A stretch of 64,000 nt of DNA from contig NZ_JASD01000008.1 of assembly GCF_000622385.1 (NCBI RefSeq), forward strand, positions 1,550,001 through 1,614,000. The letters are read 5' to 3'. This DNA is from Sulfitobacter noctilucicola. GTDB taxonomy: Bacteria > Pseudomonadota > Alphaproteobacteria > Rhodobacterales > Rhodobacteraceae. The first letter of the stretch is position 1. Each line of letters begins with the position of its first letter. Below the pieces are notes generated by a model. The model saw only the letters and a program-made list of their open reading frames with translations, searched no databases and was not told the origin of the DNA. Positions 42,493 to 51,505 of the stretch are shown piece by piece. The translations under genes and the position numbers were made by a program.

Positions 42493-44198
42493 ATACGTCG
42501 ACGACATCCGAAATTGATCCGATCACGCTATCTGTCCTTGCCGGACGTATGGAACAAATCGCAGATGAAATGGACGCCACTCTGTTTCGCGCAGCCTTCA
42601 ACCCCATCATCGCCGAAGCGCATGACGCCAGCCACGGCCTTTATCATGCGACCACGGGTGACACGCTGGTGCAGGGAAAATCCGGGCTGCCGATTTTTGT
42701 GGGCGTTATGTCGTTCGCCGTGCAGGCGGTGATCGAGAAAGCGGCCGCGGATGGCGATCTGGCGAATGGCGATATCTATATTTTCAATGATGCACACATC
42801 GGCGGCACACATTTAAGCGACATGCGGCTGGTGCGGCCTTACTTTCGCGATGGCAAATTGTTCTGCTACCTCGCCTCTGTCGGGCATTGGCATGATGTGG
42901 GTGGCGCGGTGCCGGGCAACTACAACCCCGCCGCGACGGATGTGTTTCAGGAGGCCTTCGTGCTGCCGCCGGTCAAGCTGGCGAAGGCAGGCGAGATCAA
43001 TCAGGACATCATCGACATCCTGCTACGCAACACGCGACTGCCGCAGTCCGCGATGGGCGATCTGAACGGCCAGATGGGGGCGCTTGATCTGGGTGTGCGC
43101 CGGATGGACGAATTGCTGGATGAATACGGCGGTGATACGGTCAACGGTGCGCTTGATGCTTTGGGCCATCGCGCCGAGGCGCTGATGCGGTCCGAATTGC
43201 AGGGCCTGCCCGATGGGCGTTGGGAGGCGGAGGATTTCCTCGATAATGACGGGATCGCTGACGAACCTCTGAAGATCAAGGTGGCGTTGGAGATTAAGGA
43301 CGACCGTATGACGCTCGATTTCACCGGCTCCGCACCGCAATGCGCAGGCCCTGTGAATATCGCGCTGCCGACAACGGTGGCGACCGCCTATGTCGCGATC
43401 AAACATATCTTTCCGGGCCTGCCTGCTAACGCAGGTGTGATGCGTCCGATTGATGTGATTGTACCTGAAGGGTCTTTGTTGTCGGCGCAGTTTCCGGCCC
43501 CTACGGGTGGCTATACGGAAACGATCTTGCGGATGATCGACGTGGTGTTCTGCGCATTTGCAGGAGCCGCGCCGGACCGTGTCGTTGCCAACGCTTACGG
43601 CACCATTAACGCGCTGTCGATTGCGGGCAAGCGCAGCAATGGTCAGCCCTGGGTGATGTTCAGCTTTTATGGTGGCGGGCATGGTGGTGCGATTGATGGC
43701 GACGGATTGAACCATGGCAATGCGCCGATTTCCACCGCGACGATCCCGCCTATGGAAATCCTTGAAGCGGCCTATCCGGTGATGTTCAGGCAATGGGCGT
43801 TGCGCCCTGACAGCGCGGGGGCAGGGGCGCATCGCGGGGGGCTGGGCGCCATTTACGAGATTGAAGTGCTTGAGGAAAACGGGGCCGAAGCTTTTCTGTT
43901 CGGTGAGCGCGGTCGCTTTGCGCCAAAAGGCATTGCTGACGGTGGGGATGGTGCGATGAATGTCTTTACCTACGAGCAGGACGAGGGCTGGGCCACGCCG
44001 CCGCTGGCTTCCAAGATGCGCGGGATCGTGTTGAAACAGGGGCAGGCGGTGCGTCTGGAAACACCCGGGGGTGGCGGCTATGGCACGGTGGGCGACCGTG
44101 CCGCACCTAGCATCGCGCGGGATGTGGCGCGTGGGCTGATCTCTGACACAAAGGCGGATGAAACCTATGGCACCGCATGGCGGGAGGTCGCACAATGA
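42489..44198 (+). CDS. hyuB: Hydantoinase/oxoprolinase beta subunit (HyuB)
   Basis: This 569-residue protein matches HyuB of ATP-dependent hydantoinase/oxoprolinase enzymes. Landmarks are AGRMEQIADEMDATLFRAAFNPIIAE, DAHIGGTHLSDMRLVRP, HWHDVGGAVPGNY, and the C-terminal RGGLGAIYEIEV and ETPGGGGYG. The partner HyuA starts in an ATGA overlap. Members of this family open lactam or hydantoin rings (5-oxoproline, hydantoins, caprolactam) or carboxylate ketones at the cost of ATP. Substrate is unknown here; the surrounding carboxylate transporter and dehydratase genes suggest the product is a dicarboxylate. Confidence 0.92.
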   Translation: MNTSTTSEIDPITLSVLAGRMEQIADEMDATLFRAAFNPIIAEAHDASHGLYHATTGDTLVQGKSGLPIFVGVMSFAVQAVIEKAAADGDLANGDIYIFNDAHIGGTHLSDMRLVRPYFRDGKLFCYLASVGHWHDVGGAVPGNYNPAATDVFQEAFVLPPVKLAKAGEINQDIIDILLRNTRLPQSAMGDLNGQMGALDLGVRRMDELLDEYGGDTVNGALDALGHRAEALMRSELQGLPDGRWEAEDFLDNDGIADEPLKIKVALEIKDDRMTLDFTGSAPQCAGPVNIALPTTVATAYVAIKHIFPGLPANAGVMRPIDVIVPEGSLLSAQFPAPTGGYTETILRMIDVVFCAFAGAAPDRVVANAYGTINALSIAGKRSNGQPWVMFSFYGGGHGGAIDGDGLNHGNAPISTATIPPMEILEAAYPVMFRQWALRPDSAGAGAHRGGLGAIYEIEVLEENGAEAFLFGERGRFAPKGIADGGDGAMNVFTYEQDEGWATPPLASKMRGIVLKQGQAVRLETPGGGGYGTVGDRAAPSIARDVARGLISDTKADETYGTAWREVAQ

Positions 44199-46258
44199 GT
44201 GGTCGTATGATTGGCGTGGACGTGGGCGGCACGTTTACAGATGTGTTTGTCCTGAACGAAGCGGACGGCACGGCGGCAGTGGCAAAGGTGCCTACGACGC
44301 GGCCTGACCAGTCGGGCGGCTTTCTGGACGGCATCGGGCGGCAGGTCTCGGATCTGGCGGATATTTCGGTTGTGGTGCATGGCACAACGGCGGGCACCAA
44401 CGCGCTGTTGGAACGCAAAGGGGCTGTCACCGGAGTCATCTGTACCGAAGGGCTGCGCGATGTGCTCGAAATGCGGCGTCGCGACCGGCCCCGCACATGG
44501 GGTTTGCGCGGGGATTTCGAACCTGTGGTCGATCGCCGCAACAGATTGGAAGTGCCCGAGCGCACGCTGGCCAGCGGTGATATACGCACACCCGTTGATC
44601 TGGACGCGGTGCGGGCCGCTGCGCGAAAGTTGATAGATCAAGGCTGTGCGGCGGTGTCGATCCTTTTCGCCAACGCCTATGCGAATGCAGAGAACGAAGC
44701 ATTGGCCGTGGCGGCTGTGCGTGAGATCTGGCCGAATGCGCATGTCTCTGCATCCTCCGAAATCTTGCCGGAAATCCGCGAGTTTGAACGGTTCTCAACC
44801 ACGGCGCTCAACGCCTATCTGCAACCCGAAGTCTCTGGTTATCTGGGACGGTTGGAAGCGGCGCTAAAAGACGGCGGCTTTGACGGGGAATTCATGATCG
44901 TGCAGTCGAATGGTGGTGTGATGGCGGTCGATACCGCCTGCCGCCTGCCGGTGCGCACGGCGTTGTCCGGCCCCGCCGCAGGGGTGATTGCCGCAGGCTA
45001 CATCGCGTCCTCTGCCGGTTTTGACAACGTGATTACGGGCGACATGGGCGGCACGAGTTTCGACGTATCTCTGATCGCTGACGGTCGGTCCATGCTCTCG
45101 CCGCAAACTTCTATCGACTTTGGCATGGTCGTTCGCGCACCCATGATCGAGATTACGACGATCGGTGCGGGCGGTGGCTCCATCGCGTGGGTGGACAAGG
45201 GAGGATTGCTGAACATCGGTCCTGAAAGTGCGGGGTCTGATCCCGGTCCGGTGGCTTACGGTTTGGGCAACGATCGTCCCACAGTGACAGACGCGAATGT
45301 GGTGTTGGGGCGGATCGATCCCGACAACCCCATCGGCGGCAAGCTGGACCGGTTGGATGTCGAAGCGGCACAGGTGGCGATTGATACGCATGTTGGCAAA
45401 CCGCTCGGCCTCGATACATTGGCCGCCGCCGAAGCGATCCTGCGCGTGGCCAATTCGCGCATGGCCGGAGCGATCCGTCTGGTCAGTATTGAGCGGGGGT
45501 TTGATCCCAAGAATTTCGCCTTCATGCCCTTCGGGGGAGGAGGGGCGCTGCACGCAGGTGCCATGCTGGCAGAGGTCGGGATTGCGCGGGCCATCGTGCC
45601 ACGTTACCCCGGTGTGACTTCCGCCATGGGGTGTGTGATTGCCGATATGCGGCAAGATTTCGTGCAAACGATCAACACGCTGGTCAGTGGTCTGGACACG
45701 CAGGCGCTTGGTCAATTCATGCAGTTACATACCGATCAGGGGATGGCGCTGCTGGATGCGGCGCGCACAACCTTTGAAGCGCGAGAGGTGCGGTTCGAGT
45801 TGGACATGGCCTATGTCGGGCAGACGCATACGGTTGCCGTGCCGGTTGAGGTGACGGTTGAAGACGGCAAAGTGACGCCGCCCGATATTGCGGCCGTCGA
45901 AGCGGCGTTTGATGCGGCGTACCAGAACACCTTTGGCCGTCTGCTGAAAGCCGGTGTGCGGCGTATCCTCAACCTGCGCAGTGCGGTGACGGGCAAGCGA
46001 CCCAAGTTTGATTTGTCCACACTGGCTCCGACAACCAGCGGCGCGGTCGAACCCAAGGCGCAACGGCCTGTGCATTTCGGGGACGCGTGGCATGATACCG
46101 CGATCTATGACCGGCTCGATTTACCTGTTGGCACTGTGATCGCTGGCCCCGCAATTCTGGAGCAACCTGATACCACGGTGCTGATCGAGCCGCATCTCCA
46201 AGGCCGCGTCGATGACTTTGGCAATACGATTATCGAGCCAGCGAAGGGGACATCATGA
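44195..46258 (+). CDS. hyuA: Hydantoinase/oxoprolinase alpha subunit (HyuA)
   Basis: This 687-residue protein has the ASKHA-type phosphate-binding start IGVDVGGTFTDVFVLNEADG, HGTTAGTNALLERKGA, SNGGVMAVDTACRLPVRTALSGPAAGV (landmarks) and DMGGTSFDVSLIADG. It binds ATP and phosphorylates the amide or carbonyl substrate. ATG 44195 has GGGAGG 7-8 nt upstream and overlaps the hyuB stop by four bases; an earlier ATG at 44177 is weaker. The 3' end overlaps the isochorismatase-fold gene as ATGA, so the operon is tightly coupled. Confidence 0.93.
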   Translation: MSGRMIGVDVGGTFTDVFVLNEADGTAAVAKVPTTRPDQSGGFLDGIGRQVSDLADISVVVHGTTAGTNALLERKGAVTGVICTEGLRDVLEMRRRDRPRTWGLRGDFEPVVDRRNRLEVPERTLASGDIRTPVDLDAVRAAARKLIDQGCAAVSILFANAYANAENEALAVAAVREIWPNAHVSASSEILPEIREFERFSTTALNAYLQPEVSGYLGRLEAALKDGGFDGEFMIVQSNGGVMAVDTACRLPVRTALSGPAAGVIAAGYIASSAGFDNVITGDMGGTSFDVSLIADGRSMLSPQTSIDFGMVVRAPMIEITTIGAGGGSIAWVDKGGLLNIGPESAGSDPGPVAYGLGNDRPTVTDANVVLGRIDPDNPIGGKLDRLDVEAAQVAIDTHVGKPLGLDTLAAAEAILRVANSRMAGAIRLVSIERGFDPKNFAFMPFGGGGALHAGAMLAEVGIARAIVPRYPGVTSAMGCVIADMRQDFVQTINTLVSGLDTQALGQFMQLHTDQGMALLDAARTTFEAREVRFELDMAYVGQTHTVAVPVEVTVEDGKVTPPDIAAVEAAFDAAYQNTFGRLLKAGVRRILNLRSAVTGKRPKFDLSTLAPTTSGAVEPKAQRPVHFGDAWHDTAIYDRLDLPVGTVIAGPAILEQPDTTVLIEPHLQGRVDDFGNTIIEPAKGTS

Positions 46259-46875
46259 GCGATCCAACCACATGGGATCTGAGCCGTACGGCGCTTTTGA
46301 CCATTGATCTGCAAAATGACTTTATCCATCCCGAAGGGGCTTATGGCCGTGCGGGGCAAGGCGCGGCAAGTATCGCGGCTCTGCCGGATCGGGTGGCCCC
46401 TTTGGTCAAGGCGCTCAGGGCAAAGGGCGGGCATTATATCTCGGCGCAGTTCACGCTGGTGCCGGGACGGGACGGCGAGCCGCTGATCGCGCCGCACCTC
46501 AAAGAACTGCGGCCCTTCCTTGCCAAAGGCGATTTCGAGCCGGGGAGCTTTGGTCACACCGTTGTCGATACCTTGCATCCAGCGGACTTTGTGATCGAAA
46601 AAGTTGCCTATTCCGCCTTCTACCAGACGCGGCTGGAATACATCATGCGCGCAATGGGCATCGACCATCTGATTGTCGGAGGGATCGTCACCAATGGCGG
46701 TGTTGCCTCTACTTTGCGCGACGCGCATTTGCGCAATATCGCGACCTGTATGCTGACCGATGGCTGCGCGGCCTTTCGCGACGATGTGCATGAGGCCACG
46801 ATCCTGTCGCTGGGGACAGTCACGCACCAAAAGACCTGCGCCGACGCGCTGACATGGCTGGAGGGCAAGGCATGA
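46255..46875 (+). CDS. Isochorismatase-fold hydrolase lacking the catalytic cysteine
   Basis: This 206-residue protein has the fold's catalytic Asp18 (LTIDLQNDFIHPEG) and Lys116 (VIEKVAYSAFYQT). The third position of the amidase triad, normally Cys in a VTNVCVEST-like motif, reads VTNGGVASTLRDA, with Gly149 at the cysteine place. True isochorismatases such as PhzD also have Gly there and hydrolyse vinyl ethers using Asp. So this is probably not a cysteine amidase; an enol-ether or other Asp-driven hydrolysis is more likely. It overlaps both neighbours by four bases (ATGA), in the middle of the right arm. Confidence 0.85.
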   Translation: MSDPTTWDLSRTALLTIDLQNDFIHPEGAYGRAGQGAASIAALPDRVAPLVKALRAKGGHYISAQFTLVPGRDGEPLIAPHLKELRPFLAKGDFEPGSFGHTVVDTLHPADFVIEKVAYSAFYQTRLEYIMRAMGIDHLIVGGIVTNGGVASTLRDAHLRNIATCMLTDGCAAFRDDVHEATILSLGTVTHQKTCADALTWLEGKA

Positions 46876-47735
46876 CCCTCAAAGAGCGGCTGGCCCGCGA
46901 TACAATCCTGACCGCCCCGGGTGTCTACGACGGGCTTACCGCAGCCATCGCCGCTGAGGCAGGGTTCGAGGCGTTGTATCTTAGCGGTGCGGCGGTCGCT
47001 TATACGCGGCTGGGGCGTCCCGACATTGGCCTGACATCGGTGACGGAGATGGCAGATACCATGACGCTGATCGCGGACCGTGTTGAATTGCCGGTGATCA
47101 TCGACGCCGACACAGGCTTTGGCAACGCGCTTAATGCCCAGCGGACCATGCGGCTTTATGAACGCGCGGGCGCTTCTGCCTTGCAGATTGAGGACCAGAC
47201 CTATCCCAAGCGCTGCGGACATCTGAAGGACAAATCCCTGATCCCTGTGGGTGAGATGGCAGGCAAGGTCGCCGCGATGGCGGATGCGCGGCAATCGGAC
47301 GAGACGCTGATCGTGGCACGCACCGATGCGATTGCCGTCGAGGGGCTGAATGCCGCCCTTGATCGCGCGGAGCGATATCTGGAGGCGGGGGCGGATGTGC
47401 TGTTTATCGAAGCACCACAAGACCGTGCGCAGATGGAAGCGGTGACCAAGCGGTTTGGCGAGCGTGTGCCGTTACTGGCGAACATGGTTGAAGGGGGCGC
47501 AACCCCGATCACCTCTGCCCGCGACTTGCAGGCGCTCGGCTTCTCCATCGCGATCTTTCCGGGTGGCATTGTGCGGGCCTTGGCGCGCACGGCGCAAGAT
47601 TACTACGCAAGCCTGCATTCCAATGGATCGAACAGGCCCTTTTCCGACCGGATGTTTGATTTCGACGGATTGAACAATGTCATCGGGACGGGTGACATGC
47701 TGGCGAAAGGTGCCGGGTACGAACACGATGACTGA
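46872..47735 (+). CDS. Isocitrate lyase/PEP mutase-family lyase (dimethylmalate/methylisocitrate lyase-like)
   Basis: This 287-residue TIM-barrel enzyme has the Mg-binding VIIDADTGFG and the catalytic loop YPKRCGHLKDK (Cys115). The KRCGH motif marks true C-C lyases such as methylisocitrate and 2,3-dimethylmalate lyases rather than PEP mutases. It would cleave a 2-hydroxy or methyl-substituted malate into pyruvate or glyoxylate plus a short acid. With the LeuCD-like dehydratase in the opposite arm this reproduces the last two steps of the dimethylmaleate branch of nicotinate fermentation. ATG 46872 overlaps the upstream stop; the 3' end overlaps the flavoprotein gene by 8 nt. Confidence 0.88.
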   Translation: MTLKERLARDTILTAPGVYDGLTAAIAAEAGFEALYLSGAAVAYTRLGRPDIGLTSVTEMADTMTLIADRVELPVIIDADTGFGNALNAQRTMRLYERAGASALQIEDQTYPKRCGHLKDKSLIPVGEMAGKVAAMADARQSDETLIVARTDAIAVEGLNAALDRAERYLEAGADVLFIEAPQDRAQMEAVTKRFGERVPLLANMVEGGATPITSARDLQALGFSIAIFPGGIVRALARTAQDYYASLHSNGSNRPFSDRMFDFDGLNNVIGTGDMLAKGAGYEHDD

Positions 47736-49104
47736 ACTGGTGACAGCACCACCGGCAGCGTTTGACATCGACTGCGAGACACTCATCATCGGGGCCGGGG
47801 CGTGCGGATTGGTGGCGGCTTTGGCCGCGCATGAGGCGGGACAAGAGGTACTGGTGATCGAAGCGGATGCCGTGCCAAGCGGTTCAACCGCGCTGTCTGC
47901 CGGTTTGATCCCTGCGGCAGGCACGGCGCAACAGCGCGGTGCCGGTATCGACGATACCGCTGAAATATTTGCGCAGGATATTCAGGACAAAGCGCATAAC
48001 GAGAACGATCAAGGCTTGGTTGACCTGCTGGCGCAGAACGCAGGGCCCGTGATTGACTGGCTGACCGAAACGCATGGGCTGCCGTTCTCCGTTGTCACCA
48101 ACTTTGACTATCCGGGTCACAGTCGCCGCCGGATGCATGGATTGCCCACGCGTGCGGGTAGCGAGTTGATCAATGCATTGCGCGCGGCGTGTGAGGCGCA
48201 GGGCATCGACGTCATCTGCGGGCGTCGCGCGGCGACCCTCTTCAGGGATGGTGATGAGATGTGCGGTGTCGCAGTGACGCGACCTGATGGCGGGGTCGAG
48301 ACGCTAGGGTGCAAAAAGCTGATCCTTGCCAGCAACGGCTTTGGCGGCAATCGCAAACTGGTGTCCAAATATATGCCGCAGATTGATGACGGGATATGGT
48401 TCGGCCATGACGGCAATCAGGGCGAAGCGATGCTTTGGGGTGAAGCCTTGGGCGCGTCGCTCAAACATCTGGGGGCCTATCAGGGGCATGGCAATGTGGC
48501 CCATCCACATGGCATTCTTATTACCTGGGCGGTCATCACCCAGGGCGGTGTTCAGGTGAACCGTGACGGCAAACGGTTCTGGAACGAGGCGCAGGGGTAT
48601 TCCGAAGCGGCACGCGCGGTATTGTCCCAACCGGGTGGTGAGGCATTCGCAATCTTTGATAGTCGGATTGCCGCGATTGCAGCGCAGTTCGAGGACTTCA
48701 AGCAGGCGCAGTCAGTAGGGGCAATCCGTTCGCACGACACACTTGACGGTCTGGCAGATGATCTGGGCGTGCCTGCTGGTGCCTTGACCAAGACCATCGG
48801 AGATATTCCAGACGATGGCACGGACGCCTTCGGACGTGTGTTCAGCGGGACGCGTTTGCAAGCGCCTTACTGCGGTGTGCGCGTGACCGGTGCGCTTTTC
48901 CATACCCAAGGCGGGCTTGAGATTAACGAACATGCGCAAGTGCTTTCAGTCGAAGGAACCGCCTTCCCTAACCTCTATGCGGGTGGCGGGGCGGCCTGCG
49001 GCGTGTCGGGCAAGGCAGACAGCGGATACCTGTCTGGCAACGGATTGCTGAGCGCAGTTGTGCTGGGTCGTCTTGCTGGATCGACACCCTTAAGCGGGGC
49101 GTAA
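47728..49104 (+). CDS. FAD-dependent dehydrogenase of the fumarate reductase/KstD flavoprotein family
   Basis: This 458-residue flavoprotein has a Rossmann FAD site LIIGAGACGLVAALAAHEAG, the next strand LVIEAD, the family SGSTALSAGLI motif (Ser-rich FAD loop), a second GxG-type segment ILASNGFGGNRKL, and the C-terminal PNLYAGGGAACGVSG and SGYLSGNGLLSAVVLGR. The family includes succinate/fumarate, 3-ketosteroid and tricarballylate dehydrogenases, which form or reduce alpha,beta double bonds next to carbonyls or carboxylates. No heme or signal peptide is present, so it is cytosolic. ATG 47728 lies within the end of the lyase gene. It likely introduces or removes a double bond in a pathway acid. 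Confidence 0.85.
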   Translation: MTELVTAPPAAFDIDCETLIIGAGACGLVAALAAHEAGQEVLVIEADAVPSGSTALSAGLIPAAGTAQQRGAGIDDTAEIFAQDIQDKAHNENDQGLVDLLAQNAGPVIDWLTETHGLPFSVVTNFDYPGHSRRRMHGLPTRAGSELINALRAACEAQGIDVICGRRAATLFRDGDEMCGVAVTRPDGGVETLGCKKLILASNGFGGNRKLVSKYMPQIDDGIWFGHDGNQGEAMLWGEALGASLKHLGAYQGHGNVAHPHGILITWAVITQGGVQVNRDGKRFWNEAQGYSEAARAVLSQPGGEAFAIFDSRIAAIAAQFEDFKQAQSVGAIRSHDTLDGLADDLGVPAGALTKTIGDIPDDGTDAFGRVFSGTRLQAPYCGVRVTGALFHTQGGLEINEHAQVLSVEGTAFPNLYAGGGAACGVSGKADSGYLSGNGLLSAVVLGRLAGSTPLSGA

Positions 49105-49194
49105 TCCGCCCGGAATAACTGCGCGGTTTCCTTTGAACATGCCGCCTGACTGGCTTAGGCTTTCGCGGTGACAGGTTCAGCAAGGATAGTAGAT

Positions 49195-50649
49195 ATGACC
49201 CTCCGACCGCTTGGCATTGATCCGGCCCTTTGTCTGATCGGCGGCAGCTGGGTGCCGCCCGAGGAAGGCGGTACACTTGAGCTGCGCAATCCGTCTGATG
49301 GCAGCACGCTGTGCGCGATTGCCAAGGGGACAGGCGCGGATATCGACAAAGCGGTACTTGCGGCGCAAGCGGCGCTGGAAGGCGCATGGGGACGTCTGCC
49401 AAATTTTGAACGTGGCCGCATCCTGTACCGTATCGGGCAAAAGGTGTTGGAGCATGTTGAAACCCTTGCAGAGCTGGAAGCGCTGGATGTTGGCAAGCCG
49501 CTGAAACAGGCGCGCGCCGATGTGATCGCACTGGCCCGCTATATGGAATTCTACGCCGGTGCTGCCGACAAAATCCACGGTGCCACGATTCCTTATCTGG
49601 AGGGCTATTCCGTCTATACCCTGCGCGAGCCGCACGGCGTGACGGGGCATATCGTGCCGTGGAATTATCCGATGCAGATCATTGGCCGGTCAGTCGGCGC
49701 GGCGCTTGCGATGGGCAATGCCTGCGTGTTGAAACCGGCAGAAGAGGCGTGCCTCACGGCGCTTGCCTTTGCCCAGATCGCGCAGGATGCCGGGCTGCCG
49801 GCTGGTGCGTTGAACGTTGTGCCGGGATTGGGCGCTGAAGCGGGTGCCGCGTTGAGCGGACATGCGGGCGTCAATCACATCTCTTTCACCGGATCGGTCG
49901 GGGTGGGAAAACTAATCCAATCTTCCGCCGCTGAAAATGTCGTGCCGGTTACGCTGGAACTTGGCGGCAAATCACCTCAACTGGTGTTCGAGGACGCGGA
50001 TGTAGACGCAGCGCTTCCTTTTCTGACCAACGCAGGCATTCAGAACGCTGGCCAGACCTGTTCGGCGTCGTCGCGTATTCTGGTCCACCGCAGCCGATAT
50101 GACGAAGTCGTTGCGGGAATGGCAGAGCGTTACAGCGCATTGCGTGCTGGTCCGGCGATGGACGACCTTGATGTTGGTCCGTTGGTGTCGATGCGCCAGC
50201 GCGAGATCGTCGAGGGGTTTCTTGAACAGGGGGCCGATCTTGAGATTGCAGCGCAAGGCCAGGTTATCGCCGATGCGCCTTCTGGCGGCGCATACGTCGC
50301 GCCGACCTTGTTCGCAGGTGCCTCTCCGGATCATACACTGTCACAAGATGAGGTGTTCGGCCCCGTTCAGGTGGTGATCCCGTTCGACAGTGAAGAGGAG
50401 GCAATTCGCATTGCCAATGGTACTGCATATGGGCTGGTGGCCTCTGTTTGGTCGCAGAACGGCGCACGGCAAATGCGTCTGGCAAAGCGTTTGCGGGCTG
50501 GTCAGGTTTTTCTGAATAACTACGGTGCAGGCGGCGGGGTGGAGCTTCCCTTTGGCGGTACCGGTCTGTCAGGACATGGACGCGAGAAGGGGTTCGAGGC
50601 GCTATACGGGTTCTCGACGTTGAAAACGGTTGCCGCGTTGCACGGTTAA
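49195..50649 (+). CDS. NAD(P)-dependent aldehyde dehydrogenase
   Basis: This 484-residue enzyme oxidises an aldehyde to its acid. Landmarks are the substrate-channel/NAD motif VPWNYPMQI, the cofactor site FTGSVGVGKLIQ, catalytic Glu in LELGGKSPQLV, catalytic Cys in NAGQTCSASSRILV, and the C-terminal ELPFGGTGLSGHGREKG. The start ATG 49195 is chosen because AAGGA lies 8 nt upstream; a GTG at 49168 would add nine residues. The 90-bp gap from the flavoprotein gene could hold a second promoter, but the SDR gene 11 nt downstream is clearly in the same transcript. Aldehyde identity is unknown. Confidence 0.92.
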   Translation: MTLRPLGIDPALCLIGGSWVPPEEGGTLELRNPSDGSTLCAIAKGTGADIDKAVLAAQAALEGAWGRLPNFERGRILYRIGQKVLEHVETLAELEALDVGKPLKQARADVIALARYMEFYAGAADKIHGATIPYLEGYSVYTLREPHGVTGHIVPWNYPMQIIGRSVGAALAMGNACVLKPAEEACLTALAFAQIAQDAGLPAGALNVVPGLGAEAGAALSGHAGVNHISFTGSVGVGKLIQSSAAENVVPVTLELGGKSPQLVFEDADVDAALPFLTNAGIQNAGQTCSASSRILVHRSRYDEVVAGMAERYSALRAGPAMDDLDVGPLVSMRQREIVEGFLEQGADLEIAAQGQVIADAPSGGAYVAPTLFAGASPDHTLSQDEVFGPVQVVIPFDSEEEAIRIANGTAYGLVASVWSQNGARQMRLAKRLRAGQVFLNNYGAGGGVELPFGGTGLSGHGREKGFEALYGFSTLKTVAALHG

Positions 50650-50660
50650 GGGAGAAAAAG

Positions 50661-51407
50661 ATGAGACTTGAAGGTAAAACAGCGATCGTTACTGGCGGTG
50701 CTTCGGGCTTTGGTGCGGGGATTGTGCGAAGGTTTCACGCAGAAGGGGCGCGTGTCCTGATCGCTGATCTCAACGAAGAGATGGCCCAAGAGCTGTCAGA
50801 CGAGTTGGGCGAAGGAGTCGAGACAATGCGCGTCAATGTGGCCGACGGCGCTGACGTGCAAGCGATGGCAGACCGCGCTCAAACGCTTTGGGGGCAGATC
50901 GATATTCTGGTCAACAATGCAGGCGTCACCCATTTGCCTGCCGCGATGGAGGACATCAGCGAAGAAGATTTCGACCGTGTGATCGCGGTCAACGTCAAAT
51001 CCGTTTACCTTACCGCGCGGTCCATTGTGCCGTTGATGAAAGAGCGCGGGACCGGGGCGATTCTTAATGTTGCGTCCACCGCAGGCGTTAGTCCACGACC
51101 GCGGCTCAGCTGGTACAACGCTTCAAAGGGATGGATGAATAATGCAACCAAGGGCATGGCAGTCGAGCTTGCGCCGGCCGGTGTGCGTGTGAACGCGCTG
51201 AACCCGGTTGCCGGCGAGACGCCGCTGCTGAAAAGTTTCATGGGCGAGGACACGCCCGAGATGCGGGCGAAGTTTCTGTCCACGATACCGTTGGGCCGCT
51301 TCTCAACGCCGGAAGACATGGGGAACGCAGCACTTTATCTGTGCTCTGACGAGGCGAGCATGATCACGGGCGTTTGTATGGAAGTTGACGGTGGCCGCTG
51401 CATCTAG
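50661..51407 (+). CDS. Short-chain dehydrogenase/reductase
   Basis: This 248-residue SDR has the cofactor motif TGGASGFGAGIV, NNAG, and the Ser-Tyr-Lys active site (STAGVSPRPRLSWYNASKG). Asp after the second strand (LIADLNEE) favours NAD over NADP. The C-terminus ASMITGVCMEVDGGRCI is typical of FabG-like dehydrogenases. It follows the aldehyde dehydrogenase gene by 11 nt with GGGAG in between, so an alcohol-aldehyde-acid oxidation pair is plausible. It is the last gene of the right arm of the divergon; the edd operator lies after it. Confidence 0.9.
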   Translation: MRLEGKTAIVTGGASGFGAGIVRRFHAEGARVLIADLNEEMAQELSDELGEGVETMRVNVADGADVQAMADRAQTLWGQIDILVNNAGVTHLPAAMEDISEEDFDRVIAVNVKSVYLTARSIVPLMKERGTGAILNVASTAGVSPRPRLSWYNASKGWMNNATKGMAVELAPAGVRVNALNPVAGETPLLKSFMGEDTPEMRAKFLSTIPLGRFSTPEDMGNAALYLCSDEASMITGVCMEVDGGRCI

Positions 51408-51458
51408 CGCGCGCCTGCCTTAGCCGTTGCTTTTGACGCCAATCCTCAGTAGAAGGTC

Positions 51459-51476
51459 CTTGTTAGCGCTAACAAG
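51459..51476. promoter_or_regulatory. LacI-family (CceR-like) operator upstream of edd
   Basis: CTTGTTAGCGCTAACAAG is an 18-bp perfect palindrome, 29 nt before the edd start. Its core GTTAGCGCTAAC is identical to the site upstream of gap. In Rhodobacter sphaeroides CceR represses edd-eda and gap through this kind of sequence and responds to 6-phosphogluconate. Confidence 0.85.
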
Positions 51477-51505
51477 TGTAATTCCATAGAGACCGGGAGC
51501 ATCCA

